A DNA stretch of 64,000 bases. It comes from Streptomyces triticagri. Lineage in GTDB: Bacteria > Actinomycetota > Actinomycetes > Streptomycetales > Streptomycetaceae. A program made the position numbers and the translations under genes. How positions within the stretch are numbered: the stretch's first letter is position 1; the number at the start of each line of letters is the position of its first letter. The notes under the pieces are model-generated. The model ran no database searches, was not told the DNA's origin, and was given only the letters and a program-made list of their open reading frames with translations. Below are positions 28,048-36,744 of the stretch, piece after piece. The stretch is from assembly GCF_003429565.1 (NCBI RefSeq), contig NZ_QUAK01000013.1, positions 1 to 64,000 on the forward strand. Reading direction: 5' to 3'.

Positions 28048-28233
28048 GCCTTCGAGCCTAATTCCTCGCCGCGCGCTCCGGTGGCTCCGGGGCGGATCAC
28101 CGGGGTGTTCGGGAGGTGAGGTCCGTTACGCGGGCAGGGGCCGCCGCGGACACTTCGCGGGTACGCCCGCCGAGGCGGTGAGCGCGGCCGGGGCGTTGTC
28201 CGGCGGGCGGCGTCAGGGCATTACAGTCGCCGT

Positions 28234-28395
28234 ATGACGAAGTGGGAATACGCGACCGTGCCGCTGCTCGTGCACGCGACGAAGCAGATTCTGGACACCT
28301 GGGGCGAGGACGGCTGGGAGCTCGTCCAGGTCGTACCGGGGCCGAACAACCCCGAGCAGCTGGTGGCCTATCTGAAGCGCGAGAAGCAGTCATGA
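28234..28395 (+). CDS. Small DUF4177 protein
   Basis: This is a 53-residue protein starting MTKWEYATVPLLVHATKQI, with DTWGEDGWELVQVVPGP, the pattern of DUF4177 (a short beta-alpha protein found widely in bacteria). It is divergent from the ATPase pair, and its stop overlaps the RidA start by 4 bp (ATGA), which supports it as a real, translated gene. Function unknown. Confidence 0.85.
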   Translation: MTKWEYATVPLLVHATKQILDTWGEDGWELVQVVPGPNNPEQLVAYLKREKQS

Positions 28396-28862
28396 GCGGG
28401 GCGGTGGAGTCGAAGCTCGCCGAGCTCGGCCGCACGCTTCCCGAGGTCGTGCCGCCGCTCGCCGCGTATCAACCGGCCGTCACCACCGGCCCGTACGTGT
28501 ACACCTCGGGGCAGCTGCCGATCGTGGACGGCACCCTGAAGGCCACCGGCAAGGTGGGCGGCGAGGTCACGGCCGAGGAGGCGAAGGAGCTCGCGGCGGT
28601 CTGCGCGCTGAACGCCCTCGCCGCGGTCAAGTCCGTCGCCGGTGACCTCGACCGGGTGGCGCGCATCGTCAAGGTCACCGGATTCGTCGCCTCCGCCACG
28701 GACTTCACGGGCCAGCCGGGCGTACTGAACGGCGCGAGCGAGCTGCTCGGCGCGGTCTTCGGCGACCGCGGCGTGCATGCGCGCAGCGCGGTCGGCGTCG
28801 CGGTGCTGCCGCTCGACGCACCGGTCGAGGTCGAGATCCAGGTGGAGCTGGACGAGGCCTGA
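28392..28862 (+). CDS. RidA (YjgF/YER057c/UK114) family protein
   Basis: This is a 156-residue RidA-family protein. It is somewhat longer than the classical ~130 residues and belongs to the subgroup that starts AVESKLAELGRTLPEVVPP. Segments TGPYVYTSGQLPIVDG and HARSAVGVAVLPLDAPVEVEIQV are family-typical. The Arg in HARSAVGV matches the Arg that binds the imine carboxylate in RidA, and the Glu in VEIQV is the conserved acid. RidA hydrolyses reactive enamine/imine intermediates released by PLP enzymes. This subgroup may differ in substrate. It is coupled to the DUF4177 gene. Confidence 0.9.
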   Translation: MSGAVESKLAELGRTLPEVVPPLAAYQPAVTTGPYVYTSGQLPIVDGTLKATGKVGGEVTAEEAKELAAVCALNALAAVKSVAGDLDRVARIVKVTGFVASATDFTGQPGVLNGASELLGAVFGDRGVHARSAVGVAVLPLDAPVEVEIQVELDEA

Positions 28863-28876
28863 GCGGGAAGTGTGCG

Positions 28877-28917
28877 ACGGGACCCCGCAGAGTGCTCTGC
28901 AGGGTCCCGTTTCTGTT
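28877..28917 (+). terminator. Intrinsic terminator after RidA gene
   Basis: ACGGGACCC (28877-28885) pairs with GGGTCCCGT (28902-28910), with an inner GCAGAG/CTCTGC stem, followed by TTCTGTTT. It lies 15 bp after the stop. Confidence 0.88.
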
Positions 28918-29056
28918 TCCCGCCCGCACTCGCGTACGCCCGGACGCACACGGCCGGACGCAGACAGCCGTACGCACACGGCCGGGTCGCCGAGTGATTC
29001 GTACGTACGGCCGGTGGCCTCTCGAACATCGGGGCGCGAGCGGATAGCCTCCGGCC

Positions 29057-29923
29057 ATGTCCAATGGTCAGTGGTACCCGCCGGAGTGGCCCGAGCGCAT
29101 CCGCGCGCTCGCCGCCGGGGAGATCACCGCCGTGACCCCGCGCCGGGCCGCGACCGTCATGCTCCTCAAGGACACCCCCGAAGGCCCCGCCGTGCACATG
29201 CTGCGCCGCCGGGCCTCGATGGCCTTCGCCGGCGGCGCCTACGCCTACCCGGGCGGGTCGGTCGATCCCCGGGACGACGACCGCCTGGTCGGCTGGGCCG
29301 GACCGGGACTCGACGACTGGGCCGCGCGCCTCGGTGTCGCACCGGCCGAGGCGCAGGCCGTCGTCTGCGCCGCCGTACGGGAGACGTACGAGGAGGCGGG
29401 CGTGCTGCTCGCCGGGCCGACCCCGGACACCGTCGTCGGCGACACCACCGGCGCGGACTGGGAGCGGGACCGGCTCGCGCTGGTGGAACGGGAGCTGTCG
29501 TTCGCCGAGTTCCTGGACCGGCGGGGGCTGTGCCTGCGGTCTGATCTGCTGGGTGCGTGGGCGCGCTGGATCACCCCGGAGTTCGAGCCGAAACGGTTCG
29601 ACACCTGGTTCTTCGCCGCATCCCTGCCCGGCGGTCAGCGCACCCGGAACGCCTCCACCGAGGCCGACCGCACGGTCTGGACGCTCCCGTCCGCGGCGGC
29701 CGAGAGCTACGACCGCGGCGACCTCCTGATGATGCCCCCGACCATCGCCACCCTGCGCCAGCTGCTGCCGTACGAGGACGTCGCCGCCGCGCTCGCGGCG
29801 GCCGCGGACCGCGACCTGACGCCGGTACTCGCCCGGGCCCGCCTCACCGAGGGCGAACTCGTGCTCAGCTGGCCGGGCCACGACGAGTTCACCAAGCACA
29901 TCGACATCAAGGGTTCCGTATGA
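29057..29923 (+). CDS. Nudix hydrolase (NUDT19-like)
   Basis: This is a 288-residue Nudix-fold protein. FAGGAYAYPGGSVDPRD begins the Nudix element, and after an insert AAVRETYEEAGVLL supplies the REXXEEXG metal-binding part. The insertion within the Nudix box and a long C-terminal half with MMPPTIATLRQL resemble the NUDT19 (CoA diphosphatase-like) subgroup. It should hydrolyse a nucleoside-diphosphate-linked compound. Its stop overlaps the metallo-beta-lactamase-fold gene by 4 bp. Confidence 0.87.
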   Translation: MSNGQWYPPEWPERIRALAAGEITAVTPRRAATVMLLKDTPEGPAVHMLRRRASMAFAGGAYAYPGGSVDPRDDDRLVGWAGPGLDDWAARLGVAPAEAQAVVCAAVRETYEEAGVLLAGPTPDTVVGDTTGADWERDRLALVERELSFAEFLDRRGLCLRSDLLGAWARWITPEFEPKRFDTWFFAASLPGGQRTRNASTEADRTVWTLPSAAAESYDRGDLLMMPPTIATLRQLLPYEDVAAALAAAADRDLTPVLARARLTEGELVLSWPGHDEFTKHIDIKGSV

Positions 29924-30750
29924 CCGACGCGGCCGCGCTGCCCGGCCAGCCGAGGGGAGCGGTCCTGTCGGGACCGGCGACGGCACGGGCGGTCAACGTC
30001 CTCGCGCCGAACCCCTCCGCGATGACCCTGGACGGCACCAACACCTGGATCGTGGCCGAGCCCGACTCCGACCTGGCCGTGGTGATCGACCCCGGCCCGC
30101 TCGACGACGCCCATCTGCGGCGGGTCGTCGACACCGCGGAGCGCGCCGGAAAGCGGGTCGCCCTCACCCTCCTCACGCACGGGCACCCGGACCACGCCGA
30201 GGGCGCGGCCCGTTTCGCCGAGCTGACCCGGACCCCTGTCAGGGCCCTCGACCCCGCGCTCCGCCTCGGCGACGAAGGGCTCGAGGCGGGCGACGTGGTG
30301 GAGCTCGGCGGTCTCGAACTGCGCGTCGTCCCCGCACCCGGCCACACCGCGGACTCGCTGTGCTTCCATCTCCCGGCCGACCAGGCGCTGTTGACGGGCG
30401 ACACGATTCTGGGGCGCGGTACGACGGTGGTGGCGCACCCGGACGGAAGGCTCGGCGACTACCTGGACACACTGCGCCGGATCCGTTCCCTGACGGTCGA
30501 CGACGGGGTGCACACGGTGCTGCCCGGACACGGGCCGGTGCTCGACGACGCACAGGGCGCCGTGGAGTTCTACCTCGCGCACCGGGCCGGCCGGCTCGCC
30601 CAGGTCGAGACCGCGGTCGAGGCCGGCCACCGCACACCGTCCGATGTGGTGGCCCACGTGTACGCCGACGTGGACCGCTCACTGTGGCCGGCCGCGGAGC
30701 TGTCGGTGCGCGCGCAGCTGGAGTACCTCGGCGAGCACGGCCTGATCTGA
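29920..30750 (+). CDS. Metallo-beta-lactamase fold hydrolase (LACTB2-like)
   Basis: This is a 276-residue MBL-fold hydrolase. The zinc motif is THGHPDHAEGA, followed by APGHTADSLCF, LTGDTILGRG and LPGHGPVLDD, which together give the expected His and Asp ligands. A C-terminal winged-helix-like segment (HRTPSDVVAHVYADVDRSLWPAAE) matches the LACTB2/glyoxalase II-like group, some of which are ribonucleases. ATG 29920 was chosen because it overlaps the Nudix stop and gives the family length. Confidence 0.9.
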   Translation: MTDAAALPGQPRGAVLSGPATARAVNVLAPNPSAMTLDGTNTWIVAEPDSDLAVVIDPGPLDDAHLRRVVDTAERAGKRVALTLLTHGHPDHAEGAARFAELTRTPVRALDPALRLGDEGLEAGDVVELGGLELRVVPAPGHTADSLCFHLPADQALLTGDTILGRGTTVVAHPDGRLGDYLDTLRRIRSLTVDDGVHTVLPGHGPVLDDAQGAVEFYLAHRAGRLAQVETAVEAGHRTPSDVVAHVYADVDRSLWPAAELSVRAQLEYLGEHGLI

Positions 30751-31247
30751 CTTGCCCGCGGCGCGGCCGCCGTCGGGGGTCTCTTCTGCGAGCGGCGCAC
30801 TTGCTCCGGAACGGCGCACTCGCTCCGGAGCGGGCGCTCGTGCTCCGGAGGGTGCCCTCACGTGCGAGCGGCACGCCGCGGCCGTACGGCTCTCGCTCCT
30901 GGGCGGCGGTCTCTCTCGCCCGGTGAGCGGTGCTCGCACTTCAGAGCAGTGCACCCGTCCGTAGGCACCGCTACCTCGAGCAGAGCGGTGGCCTCGCTCC
31001 CGGTCGGTGGTCTCGGCCCGGCGAGCGGGCTCGCGCGCGCTTCAGAGTGGTGCTCTCGCCGCTGGGCAGTACTCGCGCTCACTCCGCAACGGCGCTCTCG
31101 CCAGTGTGCGCAGTGCTCTCTCGCTCCGGGGCGCCGCTCGCGTCCGGGAGCGCCGCTCTCGTCCCGTACGCGGCGAAGGGCCCACCCCCGGCGGCGAACC
31201 GCCAGGAGGTGGGCCCCTGACCGGGCGGACCCGGCTTCGTAGCTTCG
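30751..31247. repeat. Degenerate ~20-bp tandem repeat field between MBL and crp genes
   Basis: From about 30785 to 31170 the DNA is built of imperfect units close to GGCGCTCTCGCTCCGGAGC, roughly 18-24 bp long. Clear copies occur near 30800, 30820, 31090, 31115 and 31150, with more diverged ones between. Every frame reads Arg/Ser/Ala-rich low-complexity peptide with no family, so it looks non-coding. It lies between two convergent genes, and the last part holds the crp terminator hairpin. Confidence 0.6.
31178..31216 (-). terminator. Hairpin downstream of crp
   Basis: GGGCCCACC (31178-31186) pairs with GGTGGGCCC (31208-31216), enclosing an inner GGCGG/CCGCC stem, 31 bp past the crp stop on the minus strand. 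No T-tract. Confidence 0.65.
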
Positions 31248-31922
31248 TCAGCGGGAGCGCTTGGCCAGCCGCTCCACGTCGAGCAGGATCACGGCACGGG
31301 CCTCCAGGCGGAGCCAGCCGCGGCCGGCGAAGTCGGCCAGCGCCTTGTTCACCGTCTCGCGGGAGGCGCCGACCAGCTGCGCCAGCTCTTCCTGCGTGAG
31401 GTCGTGGACGACGTGGATGCCCTCCTCCGACTGCACGCCGAACCGGCGCGACAGGTCGAGCAGCGCGCGGGCGACACGGCCCGGCACATCGGAGAACACC
31501 AGGTCGGACATCTGGTCGTTGGTCTTGCGCAGCCGTCGGGCGATGGCGCGCAGGAGGGCGGATGCCACCTCGGGCCGGATGCTCAGCCAGGGCTGGAGGT
31601 CTCCGTGGCCGAGGCCGAGGAGCTTCACCTCGGTCAGGGCGCTGGCGGTGGCGGTACGCGGACCGGGGTCGAAGAGCGACAGCTCACCGATCAGCTCACC
31701 GGGGCCGAGGACGGCGAGCATGTTCTCCCGGCCGTCGGGTGAGGTGCGGTGCAGCTTCACCTTGCCCTCGGTGACCACGTAGAGGCGGTCACCGGGGTCG
31801 CCCTCATGGAAAAGTGCGTCGCCGCGCGCGAGCGTCACCTCACTCATGGAGGCGCGCAGGTCCGCGGCCTGCTCGTCATCGAGCGCCGCGAAGAGCGGGG
31901 CGCGCCGCAGAACGTCGTCCAC
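31248..31922 (-). CDS. crp: Crp/Fnr family transcription regulator Crp
   Basis: This is a 224-residue CRP-family regulator. The cyclic-nucleotide-binding beta roll covers roughly residues 10-115 (GDRLYVVTEGKVKLH, then GELIGELSLFDPGPRTATA, the phosphate-binding cassette). A dimer helix and a winged helix-turn-helix follow, with LTQEELAQLVGASRETVNKALADF as recognition region. It matches S. coelicolor Crp, which governs germination, vegetative growth and many antibiotic clusters. A sequence fitting the Crp consensus lies 67 bp upstream of its start. Confidence 0.95.
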   Translation of the reverse strand: MDDVLRRAPLFAALDDEQAADLRASMSEVTLARGDALFHEGDPGDRLYVVTEGKVKLHRTSPDGRENMLAVLGPGELIGELSLFDPGPRTATASALTEVKLLGLGHGDLQPWLSIRPEVASALLRAIARRLRKTNDQMSDLVFSDVPGRVARALLDLSRRFGVQSEEGIHVVHDLTQEELAQLVGASRETVNKALADFAGRGWLRLEARAVILLDVERLAKRSR

Positions 31923-31988
31923 GAGTTCTCTCCTAGGTCGACCTGCATCAAGGGAACGGGGTCCCCATGATGCCGGACGGTCAAAACA

Positions 31989-32002
31989 GTGTGATCAGTC
32001 AC
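31989..32002. promoter_or_regulatory. Candidate Crp-binding site upstream of crp
   Basis: GTG-TGATCA-GTCAC matches the published Streptomyces Crp consensus GTG-N6-GNCAC, and TGTGA/TCACA form an inverted repeat. It lies between crp (67 bp upstream of its start) and the divergent nth side, so it could mediate autoregulation or regulate both. Confidence 0.6.
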
Positions 32003-32280
32003 AAGTTTGCCGTACGGAAGAGGGGTGTCGTACGCCAGGGGGCCCAATCGGGGGCTGTTGCGCAGGCTCCGGGGCGGATGTCAGTGGCTGGCTCTACGCT
32101 GGCCGAGTGTCCAATACGCCGGTGAGAGCACAGGCCGAGGGGGCTGGGACCGTGTCCGCACAGCGCAGTTCCGCTGTGGGCGAACAGCCTGCGCCGCCCG
32201 CGGAAAAGCCCGCGAATTCCACGTCCAGGGGGCGATCCGCCCCGGCGTAGGCGACACAGCAGGCGGCGAAGACACCGAGG

Positions 32281-33261
32281 GTGACGAAGACACCGAGGGC
32301 GGCGAGGACGACGAAGGCATCGAACGCGAAGCCGGAACCGACGGCGAAGAAGGCACCTGAGACCGCGAAGAAGGCGCCGAGGAAGACACCGACCGCGAAG
32401 AAGGCACCACAGGCGGCGAAGAAGGCGACCGCGTCGGCGGACTCCGCCGAGCCCCCCAAGCCCGTCAAGGTCGTCAAGCCCGTCCGGATCTCCCCGGACG
32501 AGTCGCGGACCGCCCTGGTCCGCCGCGCCCGCCGGATCAACCGCGAGCTCGCCGAGGTCTATCCGTACGCCCACCCGGAGCTCGACTTCGAGAACCCCTT
32601 CCAGCTCCTGGTGGCCACGGTCCTCTCCGCACAGACGACGGACCTGAGGGTGAACCAGACGACGCCGGCCCTGTTCGCCGCGTACCCCACCCCGGAGGAC
32701 CTGGCCGCAGCGAATCCGGAGGAGGTCGAGGAGCTGATCCGGCCGACCGGCTTCTTCCGGGCGAAGACCCGCTCGATCATGGGCCTCGCCACGGCCCTGC
32801 GGGACCGGCACGGCGGCGAGGTCCCGGGCCGCCTCGACGACCTGGTCAAGCTCCCGGGCGTCGGCCGCAAAACGGCGAACGTGGTCCTCGGCAACGCCTT
32901 CGGAGTCCCCGGCATCACCGTCGACACCCACTTCGGCCGCCTGGTCCGCCGCTGGAAATGGACCGACTCCGACGACCCGGAGAAGATCGAGGCCCTGGTC
33001 TGCGACCTCTTCCCGAAGAGCGACTGGACGATGCTGTCGCACCGGATCATCTTCCACGGCCGCCGCATCTGCCACGCCCGCAAGCCGGCCTGCGGCGCCT
33101 GCCCGATCGCCCACCTCTGCCCGTCGTACGGCGAGGGGGAGACCGATCCGGAGAAGGCGAAGAAGCTCCTGAAGTACGAGATGGGCGGCCTGCCGGGCCA
33201 GCGCCTCAAGCCCCCGCCGGACTACCCGGGCAAGCCCGCACCCCGACTGGGCGCCGCGTAG
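32281..33261 (+). CDS. nth: Endonuclease III (DNA glycosylase/AP lyase)
   Basis: This is a 326-residue base-excision repair enzyme. The helix-hairpin-helix [14 protein letters not shown] carries catalytic Lys197, and Asp215 in VDTHFGR lies 18 residues later, the same spacing as in E. coli Nth. The [4Fe-4S] loop is complete (C-X6-C-X2-C-X5-C in [17 protein letters not shown]). The first ~70 residues are a Lys/Ala/Pro-rich basic tail (repeated AKKAP) absent from E. coli Nth, probably for extra DNA contact. GTG 32281 is the best start I see. The same frame is open upstream but broken by TAG at 32248-32250. Confidence 0.93.
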   Translation: MTKTPRAARTTKASNAKPEPTAKKAPETAKKAPRKTPTAKKAPQAAKKATASADSAEPPKPVKVVKPVRISPDESRTALVRRARRINRELAEVYPYAHPELDFENPFQLLVATVLSAQTTDLRVNQTTPALFAAYPTPEDLAAANPEEVEELIRPTGFFRAKTRSIMGLATALRDRHGGEVPGRLDDLVKLPGVGRKTANVVLGNAFGVPGITVDTHFGRLVRRWKWTDSDDPEKIEALVCDLFPKSDWTMLSHRIIFHGRRICHARKPACGACPIAHLCPSYGEGETDPEKAKKLLKYEMGGLPGQRLKPPPDYPGKPAPRLGAA

Positions 33262-33371
33262 GACACCGGACACCCGCCGCTCGCGGAACGAACCGGAGGG
33301 CTGCACGCGTTGTCCTCGACAGTGCCCGCACGCAGAGCGTCGGCACGCAGAACTACGGAGAACGGAGGGGG

Positions 33372-34082
33372 ATGCCCGTGACCCGCGCCAGCGAGGCCGC
33401 AGCCCGCAGCGGTGACGAGGTGACCGTCAGCCGGGAGCAGCTGCCCGAGTGGCTGACCCCGGTGGCCGCGGCCGCCGAGAGCGTCGCCCCGAGCGAGCTC
33501 AGCCGCTTCCTGCCGCCGGAGAGCGGCGCCGGGCGGCAGTCCGCCGTGCTCGTCCTGTTCGGCGAGGGCGAGCAGGGGCCCGAGCTCTTGCTCATGGAGC
33601 GGGCGAGCTCGCTCCGCTCGCACGCGGGCCAGCCCTCCTTCCCCGGCGGGGCGCTCGATCCGGAGGACGGCGATCCGGCCACCACCGGCCCCTTGCGCGC
33701 CGCGCTCCGGGAGGCCGAGGAGGAGACCGGCCTCGACCCGACCGGTGTCCAGATCTTCGGCGTGCTGCCGAAGCTGTACATCCCGGTGAGCGGTTTCGTC
33801 GTCACGCCCGTACTGGCTTGGTGGCGGCGGCCCAGCGCGATCGGGGTGGTCGATCCGGCCGAGACCGCGCGGGTCTTCACGGTTCCCGTGTCCCATCTCA
33901 CGGATCCCGAGCACCGCGTGACGTCGGTGCATCCACGGGGACACCAGGGGCCGGCGTTCCTGGTGGGACCCGCCCTGGTCTGGGGTTTTACGGCCGGGGT
34001 GATCGACCGGATCCTGCACTTCGCGGGCTGGGAGAGGCCGTGGGACCGCTCGAAGCAGGTCCCGCTCGACTGGCACGCATGA
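33372..34082 (+). CDS. Nudix hydrolase, CoA pyrophosphatase type
   Basis: This is a 236-residue Nudix protein. HAGQPSFPGGALDPEDGD and then ALREAEEETGLDP form the Nudix box, preceded by the LLMERASSLRSHAGQPSFPGG pattern typical of the CoA diphosphatase (NudL) group. It would cleave CoA or oxidised CoA into phosphopantetheine and ADP. A GGAGGGG site ends directly before ATG 33372, so GTG 33378 (9 bp from GGAGG) is an equally likely or better start. It lies between nth and the MarP-like protease on the same strand. Confidence 0.88.
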   Translation: MPVTRASEAAARSGDEVTVSREQLPEWLTPVAAAAESVAPSELSRFLPPESGAGRQSAVLVLFGEGEQGPELLLMERASSLRSHAGQPSFPGGALDPEDGDPATTGPLRAALREAEEETGLDPTGVQIFGVLPKLYIPVSGFVVTPVLAWWRRPSAIGVVDPAETARVFTVPVSHLTDPEHRVTSVHPRGHQGPAFLVGPALVWGFTAGVIDRILHFAGWERPWDRSKQVPLDWHA

Positions 34083-34218
34083 CAGGGTGGGCACTCGCGC
34101 CATGCGCCGCGGGGGCCACGACCGTCTGGATCCGGCCACCGGACTGGGCGGCCATGGCCAGGAAGAGTCGATTGGCCGGTAAGGGGCGGATCCGTGATGC
34201 GAGGCGAGGTTTGACTCG

Positions 34219-35418
34219 GTGAACGTGCTGGACTTCCTGCTCCTCCTCGCCGCCGTATGGTTCGCGATCGTCGGATACCGCCAGGGCTTCGTCGTGGGCA
34301 TCCTCTCGGTGATCGGCTTCCTGGGCGGCGGTCTGGTCGCCATCTATCTGCTGCCGATCATCTGGGACGCGATGACGGACGAGCAGAAGGTGAGCACCGC
34401 CGCGGCCATCGTCGCCGTCGCCGTGATCATCATCTGCGCCTCGATCGGCCAGGCATTCACCACCCACCTGGGCAACAAACTCCGCAGGTACATCACCTGG
34501 TCGCCCGCCCGCGCCCTGGACGCCACCGGCGGCGCTCTGGTCAATGTGCTCGCGATGCTGCTGGTCGCCTGGCTGATCGGCTCCGCCCTGGCCGGCACCA
34601 CGCTGCCGACGCTCGGCAAGGAGGTCCGTAACTCCAAGGTGCTGACCGGTGTCTCGCAGGCGCTGCCGGAGCAGGCGGGCACCTGGTTCGCCGACTTCTC
34701 CTCGGCCCTCGCGCAGAACGGCTTCCCGCAGGTCTTCAGCCCGTTCGCCAACGAGCCGATCACCGAGGTCCAGCCGCCCGACCCGAAGCTCGCGGGCAGC
34801 CAGGTCGCCGCCCGCGCGAAGAAGTCCATCGTGAAGGTCGTCGGTACCGCGGAGAGCTGCAACAAGGTCCTGGAGGGCACCGGTTTCGTCTTCTCCGAGC
34901 GCCGCGTGATGACCAATGCGCATGTCGTGGGCGGCGTGGACGAGCCGACCGTGCAGATAGGCGGCGAGGGCAGGCAGTACGACGCCAAGGTGGTGCTCTA
35001 CGACTGGGAGCGCGACATCGCCGTACTCGATGTGCCGGATCTGAGGGCGAAGCCGCTGCAGTTCACCGACCAGGACGCGTCCAGCGGCAAGAGCGCCATC
35101 GTCGCGGGCTTCCCGGAGAACGGCGCGTACGACGTCCGCTCCGCCCGGGTCCGCGGCCGGATCAATGCGAACGGCCCGGACATCTACCACCGCGGCACCG
35201 TCCGCCGCGACGTCTACTCCCTCTACGCCACCGTGCGGCAGGGCAATTCGGGCGGCCCGCTGCTGACTCCGGACGGCAAGGTCTACGGAGTGGTGTTCGC
35301 CAAGTCCCTCGACGACCCGGACACCGGGTACGCGCTGACGGCCGACGAGGTGCGCGAGGACATCAAGCTCGGTCGCGCCGCCAAGCAGCAGGTGGACAGC
35401 GAGGGTTGCGCACTGTGA
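34219..35418 (+). CDS. MarP-like membrane serine protease (CvpA plus trypsin fold)
   Basis: This is a 399-residue protein. Four predicted membrane helices of a CvpA domain fill about residues 1-130, followed by a periplasmic chymotrypsin-fold protease. The triad is His235 (MTNAHVV), Asp266 (RDIAVLDV) and Ser344 (GNSGGPLL), almost the numbering of M. tuberculosis MarP. Cysteines in ESCNKV and EGCAL are placed as in the MarP disulfide. MarP protects mycobacteria against acid and oxidative stress by processing a wall hydrolase. The role in Streptomyces is inferred. Translation starts at GTG 34219. Confidence 0.92.
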   Translation: MNVLDFLLLLAAVWFAIVGYRQGFVVGILSVIGFLGGGLVAIYLLPIIWDAMTDEQKVSTAAAIVAVAVIIICASIGQAFTTHLGNKLRRYITWSPARALDATGGALVNVLAMLLVAWLIGSALAGTTLPTLGKEVRNSKVLTGVSQALPEQAGTWFADFSSALAQNGFPQVFSPFANEPITEVQPPDPKLAGSQVAARAKKSIVKVVGTAESCNKVLEGTGFVFSERRVMTNAHVVGGVDEPTVQIGGEGRQYDAKVVLYDWERDIAVLDVPDLRAKPLQFTDQDASSGKSAIVAGFPENGAYDVRSARVRGRINANGPDIYHRGTVRRDVYSLYATVRQGNSGGPLLTPDGKVYGVVFAKSLDDPDTGYALTADEVREDIKLGRAAKQQVDSEGCAL

Positions 35419-35808
35419 TCTGAGGGGGGCGACGTGACCTGAGGGTGGACGACCCGAGGGAGCGGGCGGCCTCAGCGAGGGTGCCGCAGCCGGGCCGACA
35501 CCCACCGCGCCCTGCGCCGCAGAATGCGGGGAATACCCACCGCATGCCCGGGATCGCTCTCCCCTCGGCCCTGGGGGCCACCACCCGGACGTGCCTGCGA
35601 GGCGGCCCTGGAGCGGCGGCGATTGCGTACTACGTCACTGTAGTCGTGCGTCCAGCCCATACCCGGACGTGTGCCCGTGGCCCATGGTCGGTAATCGCGG
35701 GGGTGCGGCCCAATCGGCTTATGCGCGGGGCAATTGGCGTTCGTAGCACAGAAGTTCACCCTCGGCGGAACGTCCCGCCGGTCCCGCTGGACGGTCGCCG
35801 GTCCCGGC
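35419..35808. other. Intergenic region between protease and epoxide-hydrolase-like gene
   Basis: This is a 390-bp spacer between convergent genes. Apart from a possible small minus-strand gene (35472-35663) I see no RNA gene, repeat or clear terminator. The stretch 35620-35760 is less GC-rich than its surroundings. Confidence 0.4.
35472..35663 (-). CDS. Possible small basic protein
   Basis: This is a 63-residue open frame from ATG 35663 (starts MGWTHDYSDVVRNRRR and ends in an Arg-rich helix-like segment, VGIPRILRRRARWVSARLR). The composition is strongly basic, as in small nucleic-acid-binding or membrane-active proteins. No family was recognised, no good ribosome site precedes it, and third-position GC is about 75 percent, so it may not be a gene. 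Confidence 0.28.
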   Translation of the reverse strand, partial: GMGWTHDYSDVVRNRRRSRAASQARPGGGPQGRGESDPGHAVGIPRILRRRARWVSARLRHPR

Positions 35809-36744
35809 CTACCGGTCGGGTTCCGGATCCTTCAGCCAGTTGATGAGCTCGGTGGAGAACGCCACCGGGTCCTCCTCGTGCGGGAAGTGCCCGAGTCCGT
35901 CGAACAGCCGCCAGCGGTACGGCGCTTCGACGTACTCGCCGGAGCCCGCGGCGCTGCGGGTGCGCATCACCGGGTCGAGCGAGCCGTGCAGATGCAGGGT
36001 CGGCACCCGTACCGGCATCTTCATCCGCCGGTTGAACTGGATGCCGTCCGGCCGCGCGAGCGAGCGCACCATCCAGCGGTAGGGCTCGATCGAGCAGTGC
36101 GCCGTGGACGGCACGCACATGGCTCGCCGGTACACCTCCACCGCCTCGTCGTCCGGAAGCCGCGGCCCCGACCACTCGCGGATCAGGCGCCCGGTCAGCG
36201 CGGCGTCGTCCGCGACGAGCCGGCGCTCGGGGATCCACGGCCGCTGGAAGCCCCAGATGTAGGAACCGGCCGCGGTCTGCTTGACGTCCGAGAGCATCGC
36301 CGAGCGCCAGCGCCGTGGGTGCGGCATGGAGGCGACCGCGAGCCGGCGCACCAGCTTGGGCCGCATCACGGCGGCGGTCCAGGCCAGATAGCCGCCGAGG
36401 TCGTGCCCGACGATCGCCGCGTCCGGCTCGCCGAGCGACCGTACGACCCCGGTGATGTCGAGCGCCAGATTCGCCGGGTCGTAGCCGCGGGGTGTGCGGT
36501 CGCTGCCGCCGACGCCGCGCAGATCCATCGCGACTGCGCGGAAGCCGGCGTCGGCGAGCGCGGTCAGCTGGTGCCGCCAACTCCACCAGAACTGCGGGAA
36601 GCCGTGCAGCAGCAGGACGAGGGGACCGTCCCCCGCCTCGGCCACGTGAAAGCGCGCGCCATTGGCGGCGACGTCCCGGTGCGTCCAGGGGCCGTCGATA
36701 CGGACGGCCGAAACGGGCGCGGGTGGAGTGGCGGGTTCCGTCAT
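35809..36744 (-). CDS. Alpha/beta hydrolase, epoxide-hydrolase-like
   Basis: This is a 311-residue alpha/beta hydrolase. The oxyanion motif HGFPQFWWSWRHQL and the nucleophile elbow VGHDLGGY (Asp nucleophile) are those of epoxide hydrolases and dehalogenases. The acid is in HGSLDPVM and the His in GLGHFPHEED. A cap domain with MPHPRRWRSA and Tyr-containing helices lies between. It should open epoxides or hydrolyse a similar electrophile. Substrate unknown. Its start overlaps the stop of the upstream holin-like gene by 4 bp, an odd but clear operon. Confidence 0.9.
   Translation of the reverse strand: MTEPATPPAPVSAVRIDGPWTHRDVAANGARFHVAEAGDGPLVLLLHGFPQFWWSWRHQLTALADAGFRAVAMDLRGVGGSDRTPRGYDPANLALDITGVVRSLGEPDAAIVGHDLGGYLAWTAAVMRPKLVRRLAVASMPHPRRWRSAMLSDVKQTAAGSYIWGFQRPWIPERRLVADDAALTGRLIREWSGPRLPDDEAVEVYRRAMCVPSTAHCSIEPYRWMVRSLARPDGIQFNRRMKMPVRVPTLHLHGSLDPVMRTRSAAGSGEYVEAPYRWRLFDGLGHFPHEEDPVAFSTELINWLKDPEPDR

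Noticed and set aside
30780..31170. Repeat field considered as a CRISPR array
   Set aside because: Units vary in length and sequence, no constant repeat alternates with unique spacers, and no cas gene is nearby.
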